Positions 31,740 through 41,052 of a stretch of DNA of 48,873 bases are shown here, piece after piece. The DNA comes from Pseudonocardia kujensis. GTDB lineage: Bacteria > Actinomycetota > Actinomycetes > Mycobacteriales > Pseudonocardiaceae. Below the pieces are notes generated by a model. The model was given only the letters and a program-made list of their open reading frames with translations. It ran no database searches and was not told where the DNA came from. Every line of letters starts with the position of its first letter. Within the stretch, counting starts at the first letter, position 1. The position numbers and the translations under genes were made by a program. The stretch covers positions 1 through 48,873 of the forward strand of contig NZ_JAJSOK010000059.1 of NCBI RefSeq assembly GCF_021283305.1. Direction: 5' to 3'.

Positions 31740-33113
31740 CTACCGCAGCGGGACGAAGCGGGAGAGCTTGCCCGTCGCCTCGTGGCGCGGGATCCGGTCG
31801 ACGACCCGGACGGTGACCGCGGCGTCGGGCAGGCCGAAGGGACGCAGCCCGTCCACCAGCGCGGCCGTCATCGCCGGCACCTCCGGCGACCCGACCACCA
31901 GCACGTCGGCGCCGTCGGTCGTCTGGTGCACCTGGTACTCCGAGATCCGCGGGTCGGTGCCCAGCACGTGGCGGAACGCGCTGGCCGGGACGAGGAGCCC
32001 GCCGTAGCGGAAGTCGTCGTCGCGGCGCCCGGCCACGGCGGCGACCCGCGGCATCGTGCTGCCGCAGGGACAGGTCCCGGGCAGCAGCGTGACCTCGTCG
32101 CCCAGGTCGTAGCGGACGAAGGGGAAGGTGCGGCCGGCGAGCCCGGTCGCGAGGGTGCGGGCGCCCGGCTCGTCGGGGCCGACCGGCCGCCCCTCGGCGT
32201 CGACCCGCTCGAGGATCACCTCGTCCGCCGAGACGTGCAGGCCGTCGCCGACCCCGCACCCGACGGCCTGGACCCCGATCTCCGTCGAGCCCCAGAGGTC
32301 GTGGACCGGGGCGCCCCAGGCGGCGCCGATCGCGGCCCGGTCCTCCTCCGTCAGCGGCTCGGAGTTGGTGCTCACCCGCAGCGGCCGCACGTCGAGCCCG
32401 CCGGCGAGCGCGGTCCTGGCGAGCCGGCCGATCACCGAGGCGTAGCCGACCAGCGCGGTCGGGCGGGCGTCGGACACGGCCTTGACGACGTCGTCGAACG
32501 GCGCCGCGGCCGGGATCACGGCGGTCTCGGTCGACGGGTCGGTGGCGACGTCGAACAACGGCGTGCTGGCGTGCGGTGGTCCGCCCGCGGACAGCACCGC
32601 CAGCCGCGCCGGCCCCTCGACCCCGGTGGCGCGGTCGGCGCGGACCTGCCAGCGCCACGCCAGGCAGGCCAGCGTGACGTACTGCTCCCAGTCCCAGACG
32701 TACACGCCGCGCACACCGCTCGACCCGCCGGAGCTGAACACCTGCTGCCCCTGCGCGGTGTACGAGAACCAGCGCTGCTCGGCGAGCACCCGCTCCGCCG
32801 CGGCGCGGTCGAGGCCGGGGGCGGTGACGATCGCGTCCCACTCCTCCTGTGCCTCCCGCTTGGTCATCACGGGCAGCAGGGCGAGGTCCTCGACGGTCGC
32901 GGTGGCCGGGTCGACCCCGCCCATCCGGGCGGCGTGGAAGGGCGAGCGCTCGCGCGCCCATCCGAGCAGCGCGCGGAGCCGCTCGGTGCGGTGCCGCTCG
33001 ATCACGTGGCGCGGCCGGTCGAGCCGCGCCACGTGGTCGTCGAGCGCGGCCCGCACCGCGCTCAGATGCGCGGCGCGGAGCCGCTCGTAGGCCGTGCGGT
33101 CCTCGTCCGGCAT
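31740..33113 (-). CDS. Phenylacetate-CoA ligase-like adenylate-forming enzyme
   Basis: A 457-residue protein of the phenylacetate-CoA ligase / coenzyme F390 synthetase-like group. The P-loop-like motif is QQVFSSGGSSGVRGVYVWD, the acceptor motif LWGSTEIG, and the later motif FVRYDLGDEVTLLPGTCPCGSTMPRV. The C-terminal lid ends RHEATGKLSRFVPL with the catalytic Lys. It should activate an aryl or other carboxylic acid with ATP, probably forming a CoA thioester. ATG 33113 lacks a clear ribosome-binding site. An F420-type LLM gene lies 39 nt upstream in the same direction. Confidence 0.85.
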   Translation of the reverse strand: MPDEDRTAYERLRAAHLSAVRAALDDHVARLDRPRHVIERHRTERLRALLGWARERSPFHAARMGGVDPATATVEDLALLPVMTKREAQEEWDAIVTAPGLDRAAAERVLAEQRWFSYTAQGQQVFSSGGSSGVRGVYVWDWEQYVTLACLAWRWQVRADRATGVEGPARLAVLSAGGPPHASTPLFDVATDPSTETAVIPAAAPFDDVVKAVSDARPTALVGYASVIGRLARTALAGGLDVRPLRVSTNSEPLTEEDRAAIGAAWGAPVHDLWGSTEIGVQAVGCGVGDGLHVSADEVILERVDAEGRPVGPDEPGARTLATGLAGRTFPFVRYDLGDEVTLLPGTCPCGSTMPRVAAVAGRRDDDFRYGGLLVPASAFRHVLGTDPRISEYQVHQTTDGADVLVVGSPEVPAMTAALVDGLRPFGLPDAAVTVRVVDRIPRHEATGKLSRFVPLR

Positions 33114-33152
33114 CCGGCCAGTGTGGGGCCGGGCGGCCCGTCCGGATAGGGG

Positions 33153-34013
33153 TCAGAGGTCGGCGACCGCCGGCACGACCTCCTTGCCCAGCACGCGCAG
33201 CGGCTCCAGCTCGGAGACCCCCGGCACCATGCCGTGGTACTCCTGCACGCCCAGCGCGGCGAGCTCCTTCAGCCGCTCGACGAGCGCGGGCGGGTCGCTC
33301 GGGTCGAGCGGGCCCATGACGGTCTTCTCGATCTCGTCGTAGTCGCGGCCGACCTCGTCGCACCGCTGCCGCAGCACGTCGAGCTTGTGCGGCAGCTCGG
33401 GGCCGGCGAACAGGTTGCAGGCGTTCGCGTACTGCGCGACCAGCCGCAACGTCTTCTTCTCGCCGCCGCCGCCGATGAGGATCGGCGGGTGCGGGCGGGT
33501 CAGCGACTGCGGCACGTTCATCGTCCGCTCGAGCCGGTAGTGCCTGCCCTCGAACGGGCCCTCGTCGTCGCTCCACATCTGCAGGCAGATGCGCAGCGTC
33601 TCCTCCAGCCGCTCGAACCGCTCCGCGGTCGGCGGGAAGAACAGCCCGAGGCCCTTGGCCTCCTCGTCGTTCCAGGCCGCGCCGATGCCGAGCCACGCCC
33701 GCCCCTTCGACAGCACGTCGAGGGTGGTGACGAGCTTCGCGAGCAGCCCCGGGTCGCGGTAGCTGACCGCGGTGACCCAGGCCAGCAGCTCGACGCGCTC
33801 GGTGCGCGCGGCCAGGTAGCCCAGCGTCGTGTACGCCTCCAGCATGTCGTTCTCGATCGGCCCCACGGGCCGGATCTGCCAGACGTGGTCCATCACGCTG
33901 ACCCGCGCGATCCCGGCCTCCTCGGCCGTGACGGCGATCCGGGTGAGGTCGTCGGCGAGGCCCTGCGGGCCGCTCGGGTAGGTGAAGTCCGCGATGTGCA
34001 GGCCGAGTTTCAC
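33153..34013 (-). CDS. LLM-class oxidoreductase, F420-dependent type
   Basis: A 286-residue TIM-barrel protein resembling F420-dependent LLM-class oxidoreductases of actinobacteria. Motifs are KLGLHIADFTYP at the N-terminus, VSVMDHVWQI, LAWVTAVSYRDPGLLAKLVTTLDVLSKGR, LGIGAAWNDEEAKGLGL and PHPPILIGGGGEKKTLRLVAQYA. These enzymes use reduced F420 (some use FMN) for hydride transfer to a range of substrates. The GTG start has GAGGAG about 5 nt upstream. Adjacent CoA ligase and thioesterase genes suggest a shared catabolic path, substrate unknown. Confidence 0.88.
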   Translation of the reverse strand: MKLGLHIADFTYPSGPQGLADDLTRIAVTAEEAGIARVSVMDHVWQIRPVGPIENDMLEAYTTLGYLAARTERVELLAWVTAVSYRDPGLLAKLVTTLDVLSKGRAWLGIGAAWNDEEAKGLGLFFPPTAERFERLEETLRICLQMWSDDEGPFEGRHYRLERTMNVPQSLTRPHPPILIGGGGEKKTLRLVAQYANACNLFAGPELPHKLDVLRQRCDEVGRDYDEIEKTVMGPLDPSDPPALVERLKELAALGVQEYHGMVPGVSELEPLRVLGKEVVPAVADL

Positions 34014-34114
34014 GCGCTCTCCTCGTAGTGGATGGTCCTCCGGTTACGACGCTAGCCCCGTCCGGCGCGGCGCGCCCGACGCGAGCCTGGTCCCGTCGGT
34101 ACCACCCTGAGCGC

Positions 34115-34507
34115 CTACGACACCGCCTGTGACTGGGTCACCCGCGCGGTGAGCCGGCCGCGGTCGTCGGTCACGTCGACCACCACCACGATCGCGGTGC
34201 GTCCCGCGTGCAGCACCCGGGCGGAGGCCTCGACCGCGCCGCCGGTCACCGGCCGGAGGAAATGGGTCGACGACGAGGTGGTCGCCGTCCCCGTGGACCC
34301 GTCCGGCAGGTTGAGGAACCCGGCCCAGCCGCCGGCGGCGTCGGCGAGCGCGAGGGTGGCGCCGCCGTGCAGCAGCCCGCCGCTGGTGCAGCGCTCGGGG
34401 GTCCACTCCAGCCGCAGCCGGACCTCGTCGCGGTCGGCGGCGACCGCTGTCGCGCCCAGGACCTTCGTGAAGGGCATGGCGGCGTACATCTGTTCGGTCA
34501 AGTCCAT
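34115..34507 (-). CDS. PaaI-like hot-dog fold acyl-CoA thioesterase
   Basis: A protein of about 130 residues with a hot-dog thioesterase core: RCTSGGLLHGGATLALADAAGGWA (family pattern HGG..LAD) and TTSSSTHFLRPV. It probably hydrolyses small or aromatic acyl-CoAs. The start is set at ATG 34507 (MDLTEQMYAAMPF), which begins the conserved domain; in-frame ATG codons at 34546 and 34561 are possible. It diverges from the XRE-family regulator. Release of CoA from stalled acyl-CoAs made by the neighbouring ligase would be a sensible role. Confidence 0.85.
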   Translation of the reverse strand: MDLTEQMYAAMPFTKVLGATAVAADRDEVRLRLEWTPERCTSGGLLHGGATLALADAAGGWAGFLNLPDGSTGTATTSSSTHFLRPVTGGAVEASARVLHAGRTAIVVVVDVTDDRGRLTARVTQSQAVS

Positions 34508-34583
34508 GACCGGAGACTCTCGCGCGCGGGCGTGCGGACGCGCCATTACCCCGGAGGTCATCGCCCCGCGTCGATCGGCTTCG

Positions 34584-34589
34584 TATCGT
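34584..34589 (+). promoter_or_regulatory. Candidate -10 box for leaderless XRE-family regulator
   Basis: TATCGT lies 7 nt before ATG 34597 and no ribosome-binding site is seen. Confidence 0.45.
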
Positions 34590-34596
34590 TCGGGTC

Positions 34597-35397
34597 ATGA
34601 CAGCGGTGACGGTCCCGGTCGAGACGGCCTTCGGGGGGCTGCTGCGCGAGTGGCGGCAGCGTCGCCGGCTCACGCAGCTCGACCTCGGGAACAAGGCGGA
34701 GGTGTCGGCCCGGCACCTGTCGTTCCTCGAGACGGGGCGGTCGCGGCCGAGCCGCGAGATGGTGCTGCACCTGTCCGAGGAGCTGGACCTGCCGCTGCGC
34801 GCCCGCAACGAGCTGCTGGTGGCCGCCGGGTTCGCGCCCGCGTACTCGCAGCACTCGCTGCACTCGTCGGAGATGGCGGAGGTGCACGGCTCGCTCAACC
34901 GGCTGCTGGCGGCGCACGACCCCTTCCCCGCGGTCCTGGTCGACGGGCAGTGGGACATGATCGACGCCAACCGGGCGGTCACGGTGTTCGTCGAGCTGGT
35001 GGACCCGGGGCTGCTCGAGCCGCCGGCCAACGTGTTGCGGCTCGCGCTGCACCCGCGCGGGCTCGCCCGGTACGTCGAGGGCCTCGACGAGTACGCCGCC
35101 CACCTCGTGTCGCGGCTGGGCCGGCAGGCCGACCGCTCGGCCGATCCCGCGCTCGGCGCCCTGCTCGACGAGCTCGTCGGGCACTGCCGCACCCTCGGCC
35201 TCGACCCCGACGCCCATCCGCGCAACCGGGTCGTGCTGCCGCTGCGGCTGCGCCACCCCGACGGCCTGCTCACCTTCTTCTCGACGGTCTCGGTGCTGGG
35301 CGCGCCGCTGGACATCACGCTGGAGGAGGTGGCGGTCGAGTCCTTCTTCCCCGCCGACGCCCCCACCGCCGACTACCTGCGCAGGCGCTTCGGCTAG
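34597..35397 (+). CDS. XRE-family transcription regulator with MmyB-like ligand-binding domain
   Basis: A 266-residue regulator. The N-terminal helix-turn-helix (about 13-65) includes RRRLTQLDLGNKAEVSARHLSFLETGRSRPSREM. The C-terminal domain (about 100-265) resembles the MmyB-type PAS-like domain: FPAVLVDGQWDMIDANRAVTVF and DGLLTFFSTVSVLGAPLDITLEEVAVESFFP. MmyB-type regulators bind fatty-acid-like or other small ligands and often control a neighbouring dehydrogenase or hydrolase. It diverges from the thioesterase and converges on the hydrolase genes. Likely targets are one or both. Confidence 0.9.
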   Translation: MTAVTVPVETAFGGLLREWRQRRRLTQLDLGNKAEVSARHLSFLETGRSRPSREMVLHLSEELDLPLRARNELLVAAGFAPAYSQHSLHSSEMAEVHGSLNRLLAAHDPFPAVLVDGQWDMIDANRAVTVFVELVDPGLLEPPANVLRLALHPRGLARYVEGLDEYAAHLVSRLGRQADRSADPALGALLDELVGHCRTLGLDPDAHPRNRVVLPLRLRHPDGLLTFFSTVSVLGAPLDITLEEVAVESFFPADAPTADYLRRRFG

Positions 35398-35418
35398 GTG
35401 GGGGCGCGGCGGCGTCGC

Positions 35419-36348
<930 letters not shown>

Positions 36349-36350
36349 CG

Positions 36351-37172
36351 TCAGGATCGTCCTTCCAGGAACGGGAGCACCTGCGCCACGACGGCACCGG
36401 TCTGCTCGAGCTGCGGGAGGTGCCCGGCGCCGGGCACCAGGGCCAGGCGCGAGTCGCGCAGCCGCGAGGTGAACTCCTCGGCGTACGCGGGGTCGACGAG
36501 CCGGTCCTGCTCCCCCCACACGAGCAGGGTCGGCGCGCTCACCCGGTGGATGCGCCGGGACAGGCCCTTCTCCGGCAGCGGCCAGATGAAGTGCAGGATG
36601 CTGGCCATCCGCATGGCCGCCTCGAAGAGCGCCTGCGGGTCGTCGGCCGGTGGCGTGAGCGCGGCCGCGAGGGGGCCCTCCGGGTCGGCGAGCACCAGGC
36701 CCGGCAGCGTCTCGGGCGGAATGCCCGCGATGTCCGGGACGGGGTGGTCCTCGCGCCAGAACCCGATGGGGCACAGCAGGACCAGCCGGGACACCCGGCG
36801 CGGCGAGTTGGCGGCCAGCTCGGCGGCGACCATCCCGCCGAACGAGTGCCCGACGACGCGGACGGAGTCGAGCCCGAGGGCGTCGAGCAGCTCGTCGTAG
36901 AACAGGACGAGCTCCCAGAGGCCGGGCAGGTGCTCGAGGTCCTCGGAGACGTTCGCGCCGGGGTGCTCCACCGCGTACACGGTGTGGTGGCGGGCCAGCT
37001 CCTCGAGGAACGGGTCCCACCACAGGCCGCCCGCGCCGTGCAGGAACAACAGGGGCTCACCGGTCCCGGCGACCAGCACGCGCGCGGCGACGGGTCCGAC
37101 CTGGACGATCCGCTCGTCGACCGGGGATTCGGTCGTGGTCTGCAACGATGCTTCGCTCGCGAGCTCGCTCAT
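36351..37172 (-). CDS. Alpha/beta-fold hydrolase (meta-cleavage-product hydrolase-like)
   Basis: A 273-residue alpha/beta-hydrolase. LLFLHGAGGLWWDPF is the oxyanion region, VVGHSFGGMVAAEL the nucleophile elbow, LLVWGEQDRLVDP the acid site, and VPGAGHLPQLEQ the His site. It resembles hydrolases of aromatic or cyclic-ketone catabolism. The ATG overlaps the stop of the upstream LLM monooxygenase by 4 nt (ATGA), so their products are made together. Confidence 0.92.
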   Translation of the reverse strand: MSELASEASLQTTTESPVDERIVQVGPVAARVLVAGTGEPLLFLHGAGGLWWDPFLEELARHHTVYAVEHPGANVSEDLEHLPGLWELVLFYDELLDALGLDSVRVVGHSFGGMVAAELAANSPRRVSRLVLLCPIGFWREDHPVPDIAGIPPETLPGLVLADPEGPLAAALTPPADDPQALFEAAMRMASILHFIWPLPEKGLSRRIHRVSAPTLLVWGEQDRLVDPAYAEEFTSRLRDSRLALVPGAGHLPQLEQTGAVVAQVLPFLEGRS

Positions 37173-38407
37173 GCCTGCGCTCCCGTCACCGCTCGGCTGG
37201 CCGCCCCGGACGGCCACCACTCGTGGGTCCAGCCCTCCGCGTCCCAGATGTGCCGGATCCGGGGCATGACCTCCTCGGCGAACAGCGTGATGTTCTTCTT
37301 CGTCAGCTCGTGGGGCATGGAGCCGATCTGCAGCAGGGCGTGCAGGTTGCCCACCCGCAGGGTCTTCGCGACCTCGATCAGCCGGTCCGCGACGGTCGAC
37401 GGGCTGCCGGCGATGATGAAGCCCTCCTCGTTGAGGGTCTTCCAGTTCTTCTCCAGTGCCGCGGCGGCGGCGATCGCACCGGGCTGGTTGGTCTTGATCG
37501 CGAACTCGGTGGACTTGCGCGTGCGGTACCCCGGCGCCTCGAAGAAGTACGGCGGGATGTGCAGGCACTTGTTGAAGAAGTACGTGACGTGCTCGAGGTA
37601 CTCCTGCTCCGCCCGTTCGTCCGTCTCGGACACGCAGATCTGCTGCGCGAACCCGGCGCGGAACGGGTTGCGGTCGACGCCGAGCTCGTCCATCTTCGCC
37701 CAGAAGCCGTCCATGAGCTTCTTGCCGAACTTGGCGCCGAAGAAGGACAGGTAGCTGTACGTGTAGTTCTTCGCCGCCGCGAGCTCCCAGGTCTCCACCG
37801 AGCCCCCGCCGGCGAGCCAGACGGGCGGGTGCGGCTTCTGCAGCGGCTGCGGCCACGGGTTGACGTAGCGGAGCTGGTTGTAGCGGCCGTTGAAGGTGAA
37901 GGGGCCCGGCTTCGTCCAGGCCTGGGTGATCAGGTCCTCGGCCTCGCGGAACCGCGGGCGGGTCTGGGTCGGCGGGATGCCGTAGCAGAAGTTGACGTCC
38001 ATCGAGGTCCCGACGGGGAAGCCCGCGGCCAGCCGGCCGTTGGACAGGACGTCGAGCATCGCGAACTCCTCCGCCACGCGGGTGGCGGGCGAGTACAGGG
38101 CGAGCGTGTTGCCCAGCACCATGATCGCGGAGTTGTTGGGGGTGCGTCGGGCGAGCGCCGCGGCCATGAGGTTCGGCGAGGCCATGAAGCCGTAACCGTT
38201 CTGGTGGTGCTCGTTGACGCCGACCCCGTCGAAGCCGAGCCGGTCCGCCAGCTCCAGCTCGTCGAGGTTCCACTGGTAGTACTGCGCGACCTTCCGCGGG
38301 TCGCACAGCTCGGTGTTCGGCGGGGTGATCCAGATGCTCTCGTAGCGCTGCTCGAAGTCGGCCGGGAGGTCCCGGTAGGGCATCAGGTGGAAGAAGATCG
38401 ACCGCAT
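37169..38407 (-). CDS. LLM-class flavin-dependent monooxygenase (first gene of a hydrolase operon)
   Basis: A 412-residue luciferase-like enzyme. Motifs include DRLGFDGVGVNEHHQNGYGFMASPN, LGNTLALYSPATRVAEEFAMLDVLSNGR, FPVGTSMDVNFCYGI and PHPPVWLAGGGSVETWELA. The NEHH and GRL segments are typical of the family's flavin-binding barrel. It is probably an FMN-dependent monooxygenase whose product is taken by the two coupled hydrolases. GGAGA lies about 5 nt before ATG 38407. An AraC-family gene lies 116 nt upstream in the same direction and may regulate it. No dedicated flavin reductase is seen. Confidence 0.9.
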   Translation of the reverse strand: MRSIFFHLMPYRDLPADFEQRYESIWITPPNTELCDPRKVAQYYQWNLDELELADRLGFDGVGVNEHHQNGYGFMASPNLMAAALARRTPNNSAIMVLGNTLALYSPATRVAEEFAMLDVLSNGRLAAGFPVGTSMDVNFCYGIPPTQTRPRFREAEDLITQAWTKPGPFTFNGRYNQLRYVNPWPQPLQKPHPPVWLAGGGSVETWELAAAKNYTYSYLSFFGAKFGKKLMDGFWAKMDELGVDRNPFRAGFAQQICVSETDERAEQEYLEHVTYFFNKCLHIPPYFFEAPGYRTRKSTEFAIKTNQPGAIAAAAALEKNWKTLNEEGFIIAGSPSTVADRLIEVAKTLRVGNLHALLQIGSMPHELTKKNITLFAEEVMPRIRHIWDAEGWTHEWWPSGAASRAVTGAQA

Positions 38408-38523
38408 CGGCTCTCCACTTCGTCGGGGTGATCCGCGTCACCTCGATCCTGCGGAGCGCGGGCCCGGCGAGTCATGCACGTGCCTGCCGGAAACCGGCCG
38501 ATCCCTGCCAGCGGGGCCGGTGG

Positions 38524-39477
38524 CTACCGGGGCCGCAGGGCGGCCCGGTAGGCGCTCGGCGACGTGCCGAACCGCGCCCGGAAGGCCCGGGAGAAGTGGC
38601 TGGAGTCGCTGAAACCCCAGTTCCGGGCGATCACCGCGACCGGCACCGAGCCGGCGGCCAGCTCTGCCCGGGCCCGCAGCAGGCGCCGGCCGCGGACGTG
38701 GGCCCCCACCGTGTCGCCGGCGTCCTCGAAGGCCCGGTACACCGTGCGGACCGACACCCCGTGCGCGGCCGCGATCGCCGCCGGCGTGATCTCCTCGCCG
38801 AGGTGGCGGTCGATCCACCCCTCCATCGCCGCACGCAGCCCGCGCCCGTGCGGCGGGGCCTCCTCGGTGGCCCGGACCAGGCCCGCGACCAGCTCCAGCG
38901 TGGCGTTGCGGGCCGCCGCGACGGCCGCGGGCGGCAGCTCCCCCGTCCCGGCCAGCAGGTCGAGGTAGGACACGAACAGGCGCGCGGCCGGCTCCCGGCC
39001 GTCGAGCGGCCGGCCCCCGACCGACCAGCCGCGGCCCAGGACCTCGTCGAGCGCGGAGCGCCGGGTGATGAGCGTGCGTTTCGCGAACCGGCCCCGGACG
39101 GAGAAGCGGGCGGGCAGACGCCCCTCCCACACCAGCAGGTCCCCCGGGCGCAGCCGGCGCCCGTGCTCGCCCTGCAGCATCAGCTCGCCGCCCGACCGCG
39201 TGACGAGCACGCCGATCAGGTCGTCGTCGGCACTGCCGATGCGGGAGCGCGACCGCACGCCGTCGCACGGATCGGACTCGCAGTCGACCAGCTCGAGGTC
39301 GCCGATCGGCCGGCGCCGCACGACGCCGTGGAAGGGCCGCCCCGGCCGTCCGGCGGCGAACCGCAGTCGCATGGGCGCGTGCGACTCCGAGACCACCTGC
39401 TCCCAGAGCTCCTCGCGGTCCCCCTCGGCCACCCCCGCGAGCGAGTACTCCTGCGGGCCGGTGCACACGGCGGTCAC
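38524..39477 (-). CDS. AraC-family transcription activator
   Basis: A 317-residue regulator of the AraC/FeaR-NahR-like size class. The N-terminal sensor region (about 30-195) has the cupin-like SGGELMLQGEHGRRLRPGDLLVWEG. The C-terminal double helix-turn-helix (about 212-312) has EITPAAIAAAHGVSVRTVYRAFEDAGDTV and VIARNWGFSDSSHFSRAFRARFGTSPSAYR. Start GTG 39477 has GGGAGG 5 nt upstream. Its position before the monooxygenase-hydrolase genes suggests substrate-responsive activation of them. Confidence 0.95.
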   Translation of the reverse strand: MTAVCTGPQEYSLAGVAEGDREELWEQVVSESHAPMRLRFAAGRPGRPFHGVVRRRPIGDLELVDCESDPCDGVRSRSRIGSADDDLIGVLVTRSGGELMLQGEHGRRLRPGDLLVWEGRLPARFSVRGRFAKRTLITRRSALDEVLGRGWSVGGRPLDGREPAARLFVSYLDLLAGTGELPPAAVAAARNATLELVAGLVRATEEAPPHGRGLRAAMEGWIDRHLGEEITPAAIAAAHGVSVRTVYRAFEDAGDTVGAHVRGRRLLRARAELAAGSVPVAVIARNWGFSDSSHFSRAFRARFGTSPSAYRAALRPR

Positions 39478-39596
39478 GGGCGCCTCCCTCCGCCGGGCCG
39501 ACCTCGGCGTCGGCAGGCGTCGGCTCCATCATGGCTGCCGGTCGAGGTGTTCGGGAATCCTCCGGCCGCACGGTCGTCGCTGGCATGCTCGGTCGT

Positions 39597-39806
39597 ATGG
39601 CACGGCGTTTCGAGTACAAGGTGATCCAACTCCGCGAGGGCCTGATCGGCGGCAAGCTGTCCGCGGACAAGCTCGAGAAGGTCCTCAACGGCGAGGCCGG
39701 CGACGGCTGGCAGCTCAGGACCATCACCAGCGCGGACGTGAAGGGGCGGATCGGCCCCGGCGGCGTCGAGGGCCTGCTGGTCACGTTCGAGCGGCCGGTG
39801 GCATGA
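39597..39806 (+). CDS. Small DUF4177-like protein
   Basis: A 69-residue protein starting MARRFEYKVIQLREG. The pattern FEYKV...KLEKVLNGEAGDGWQLRTI resembles the DUF4177 family, small proteins of unknown function. The stop overlaps the next ATG by 4 nt. An upstream in-frame ATG at 39585 is possible. CATGCT lies 7 nt before the ATG, so the transcript may be leaderless. Confidence 0.75.
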   Translation: MARRFEYKVIQLREGLIGGKLSADKLEKVLNGEAGDGWQLRTITSADVKGRIGPGGVEGLLVTFERPVA

Positions 39807-40222
39807 CGCGCCCACCGTTCCACCTGGCGATCCCGGTCGACGACATCGACGCCGCCCGCCGCTTCTACGGCGAGATCCTCGGCTTCCCGCGCGGCCGGTC
39901 CGCCGAGGCCTGGACGGACTGGGACGTGCACGGCCACCAGGTCGTCACGCACCTGGTCCCGGGGCACCGCGGGGTCGCCGGGCGCAACCCGGTCGACGGG
40001 CACGAGGTCCCGGTGCCGCACTTCGGCGTGGTCCTGCCGGTCGGTGAGTTCACCGCCCTGGCCGAACGGGTGCGGGCCGCGGGCGTCGCGTTCGTGATCG
40101 AGCCGTACGTCCGGTTCGCCGGCGAGCCGGGCGAGCAGCACACGATGTTCTTCCTCGACCCGGCCGGCAACGCCCTGGAGTTCAAGGCGTTCGCCGACCT
40201 GGACCAGCTGTTCGCGGTCTGA
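39803..40222 (+). CDS. VOC-family (glyoxalase/dioxygenase-fold) protein
   Basis: A 139-residue protein of the vicinal oxygen chelate superfamily. Both beta-alpha-beta-beta-beta modules are visible: FHLAIPVDDIDAARRFYGEILGFPRG and PHFGVVLPVGEFTALAERVRAAG. The C-terminal metal-site segment is MFFLDPAGNALEFKAFAD, with Glu as likely metal ligand. Function unknown (isomerase, dioxygenase or binding protein). It is coupled to the DUF4177-like gene. Confidence 0.9.
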   Translation: MTRPPFHLAIPVDDIDAARRFYGEILGFPRGRSAEAWTDWDVHGHQVVTHLVPGHRGVAGRNPVDGHEVPVPHFGVVLPVGEFTALAERVRAAGVAFVIEPYVRFAGEPGEQHTMFFLDPAGNALEFKAFADLDQLFAV

Positions 40223-40236
40223 CAGCATCGTCGGCC

Positions 40237-40662
40237 GTGGTCGACGACCGGCCGGCACGGGTCGAGGACGTGCACGAGCTCGCCGCCCGGATGCCGCACG
40301 TCACGCGCATCGACGGCACCCGCGGCAACGCGGTGTACCAGGTGGGCGGGAAGTCGTTCGTCTTCTTCCGCACTCCTCGGCCCGACGCCGTCGACCCGGA
40401 CACCGGCGAGCGCTACGCCGACGTCATCGTGTTCTGGGTCGGCGGCGACGAGGACAAGACCGCCCTCGTGCAGGACCCCGACTCCCCCTTCTTCACCACG
40501 CCGCACTTCGACGGCCATCCTTCGGTCCTGATCCGGGCCTCCCGCTTGTCCGAGATCGGCCGCGACGAGCTCGCCGAGGTGGTACAGGACGCCTGGCTGG
40601 CCCGCGCCTCGCCGAAACGGGCGCGGGACTGGCTCGCGGCGCACGGCACCGCCGACGCCTGA
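40237..40662 (+). CDS. MmcQ/YjbR-family protein
   Basis: A 141-residue protein of the MmcQ/YjbR fold: VTRIDGTRGNAVYQVGGKSFVFFRTPRPD, FWVGGDEDKTALVQDPDSPFFTTPHFDGHPSVLIR and the C-terminal helix DAWLARASPKRARDWLAAHG. Members have a DNA-binding-like fold but no fixed function. The GTG start lies 14 nt after the VOC gene stop. Confidence 0.88.
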   Translation: MVDDRPARVEDVHELAARMPHVTRIDGTRGNAVYQVGGKSFVFFRTPRPDAVDPDTGERYADVIVFWVGGDEDKTALVQDPDSPFFTTPHFDGHPSVLIRASRLSEIGRDELAEVVQDAWLARASPKRARDWLAAHGTADA

Positions 40663-40702
40663 GCGGGGACACCCGCCGCATGCTCGCGCGTACTTTCCGT
40701 GC

Positions 40703-41020
40703 ATGGGGGACGCCGAACCGTGGATCGGAACCGAGGACCTCCGCACGCCGGACCGGGCCCGTCGGCCGCCGAGGTCCGCGGCTTCACCACGCAGGAGCGG
40801 CTGCCCGCCGAGCACCGCCGGATCGCCGACGAGCTCGCCACCCCGCTGCCGACGCGGACGGTGCGGCACGCGGACACGATCGTCGTCCCGGAGCGGCTGA
40901 CCGAGAGCGGCACGCTCGCCGAGCTGATGGCCCGCCGGGGGGGACGTACCCCGAGCCGTTCTCCCTGCAGGCCCGCGCCTACGCGGAGGACGGCGCCGCC
41001 GAGCGGCGGTCGAGGAGAGC
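40703..41020 (+). pseudogene. Frameshifted, 3'-truncated gene remnant of unknown family
   Basis: Coding-like sequence with G/C-rich third bases appears in three successive frames. The first begins ATG 40703 (MGDAEPWIGTEDLR). The second carries AEVRGFTTQERLPAEHRR and ends TLAELMARRGG. The third, after a run of seven G (40937-40943), reads TYPEPFSLQARAYAEDGAA. Each change equals loss of one base; an eighth G would rejoin the last two parts. No stop follows in the last frame before the promoter of the crotonase gene, so the 3' end is gone. I do not recognise the family. Homopolymer assembly errors are an alternative. Confidence 0.5.
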
Positions 41021-41040
41021 GCCTGCCCCGTCGCGCTCGA

Positions 41041-41046
41041 TAGGGT
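41041..41046 (+). promoter_or_regulatory. Candidate -10 box for leaderless crotonase gene
   Basis: TAGGGT lies 6 nt before GTG 41053 with no ribosome-binding site between. Confidence 0.4.
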
Positions 41047-41052
41047 CCGGCG

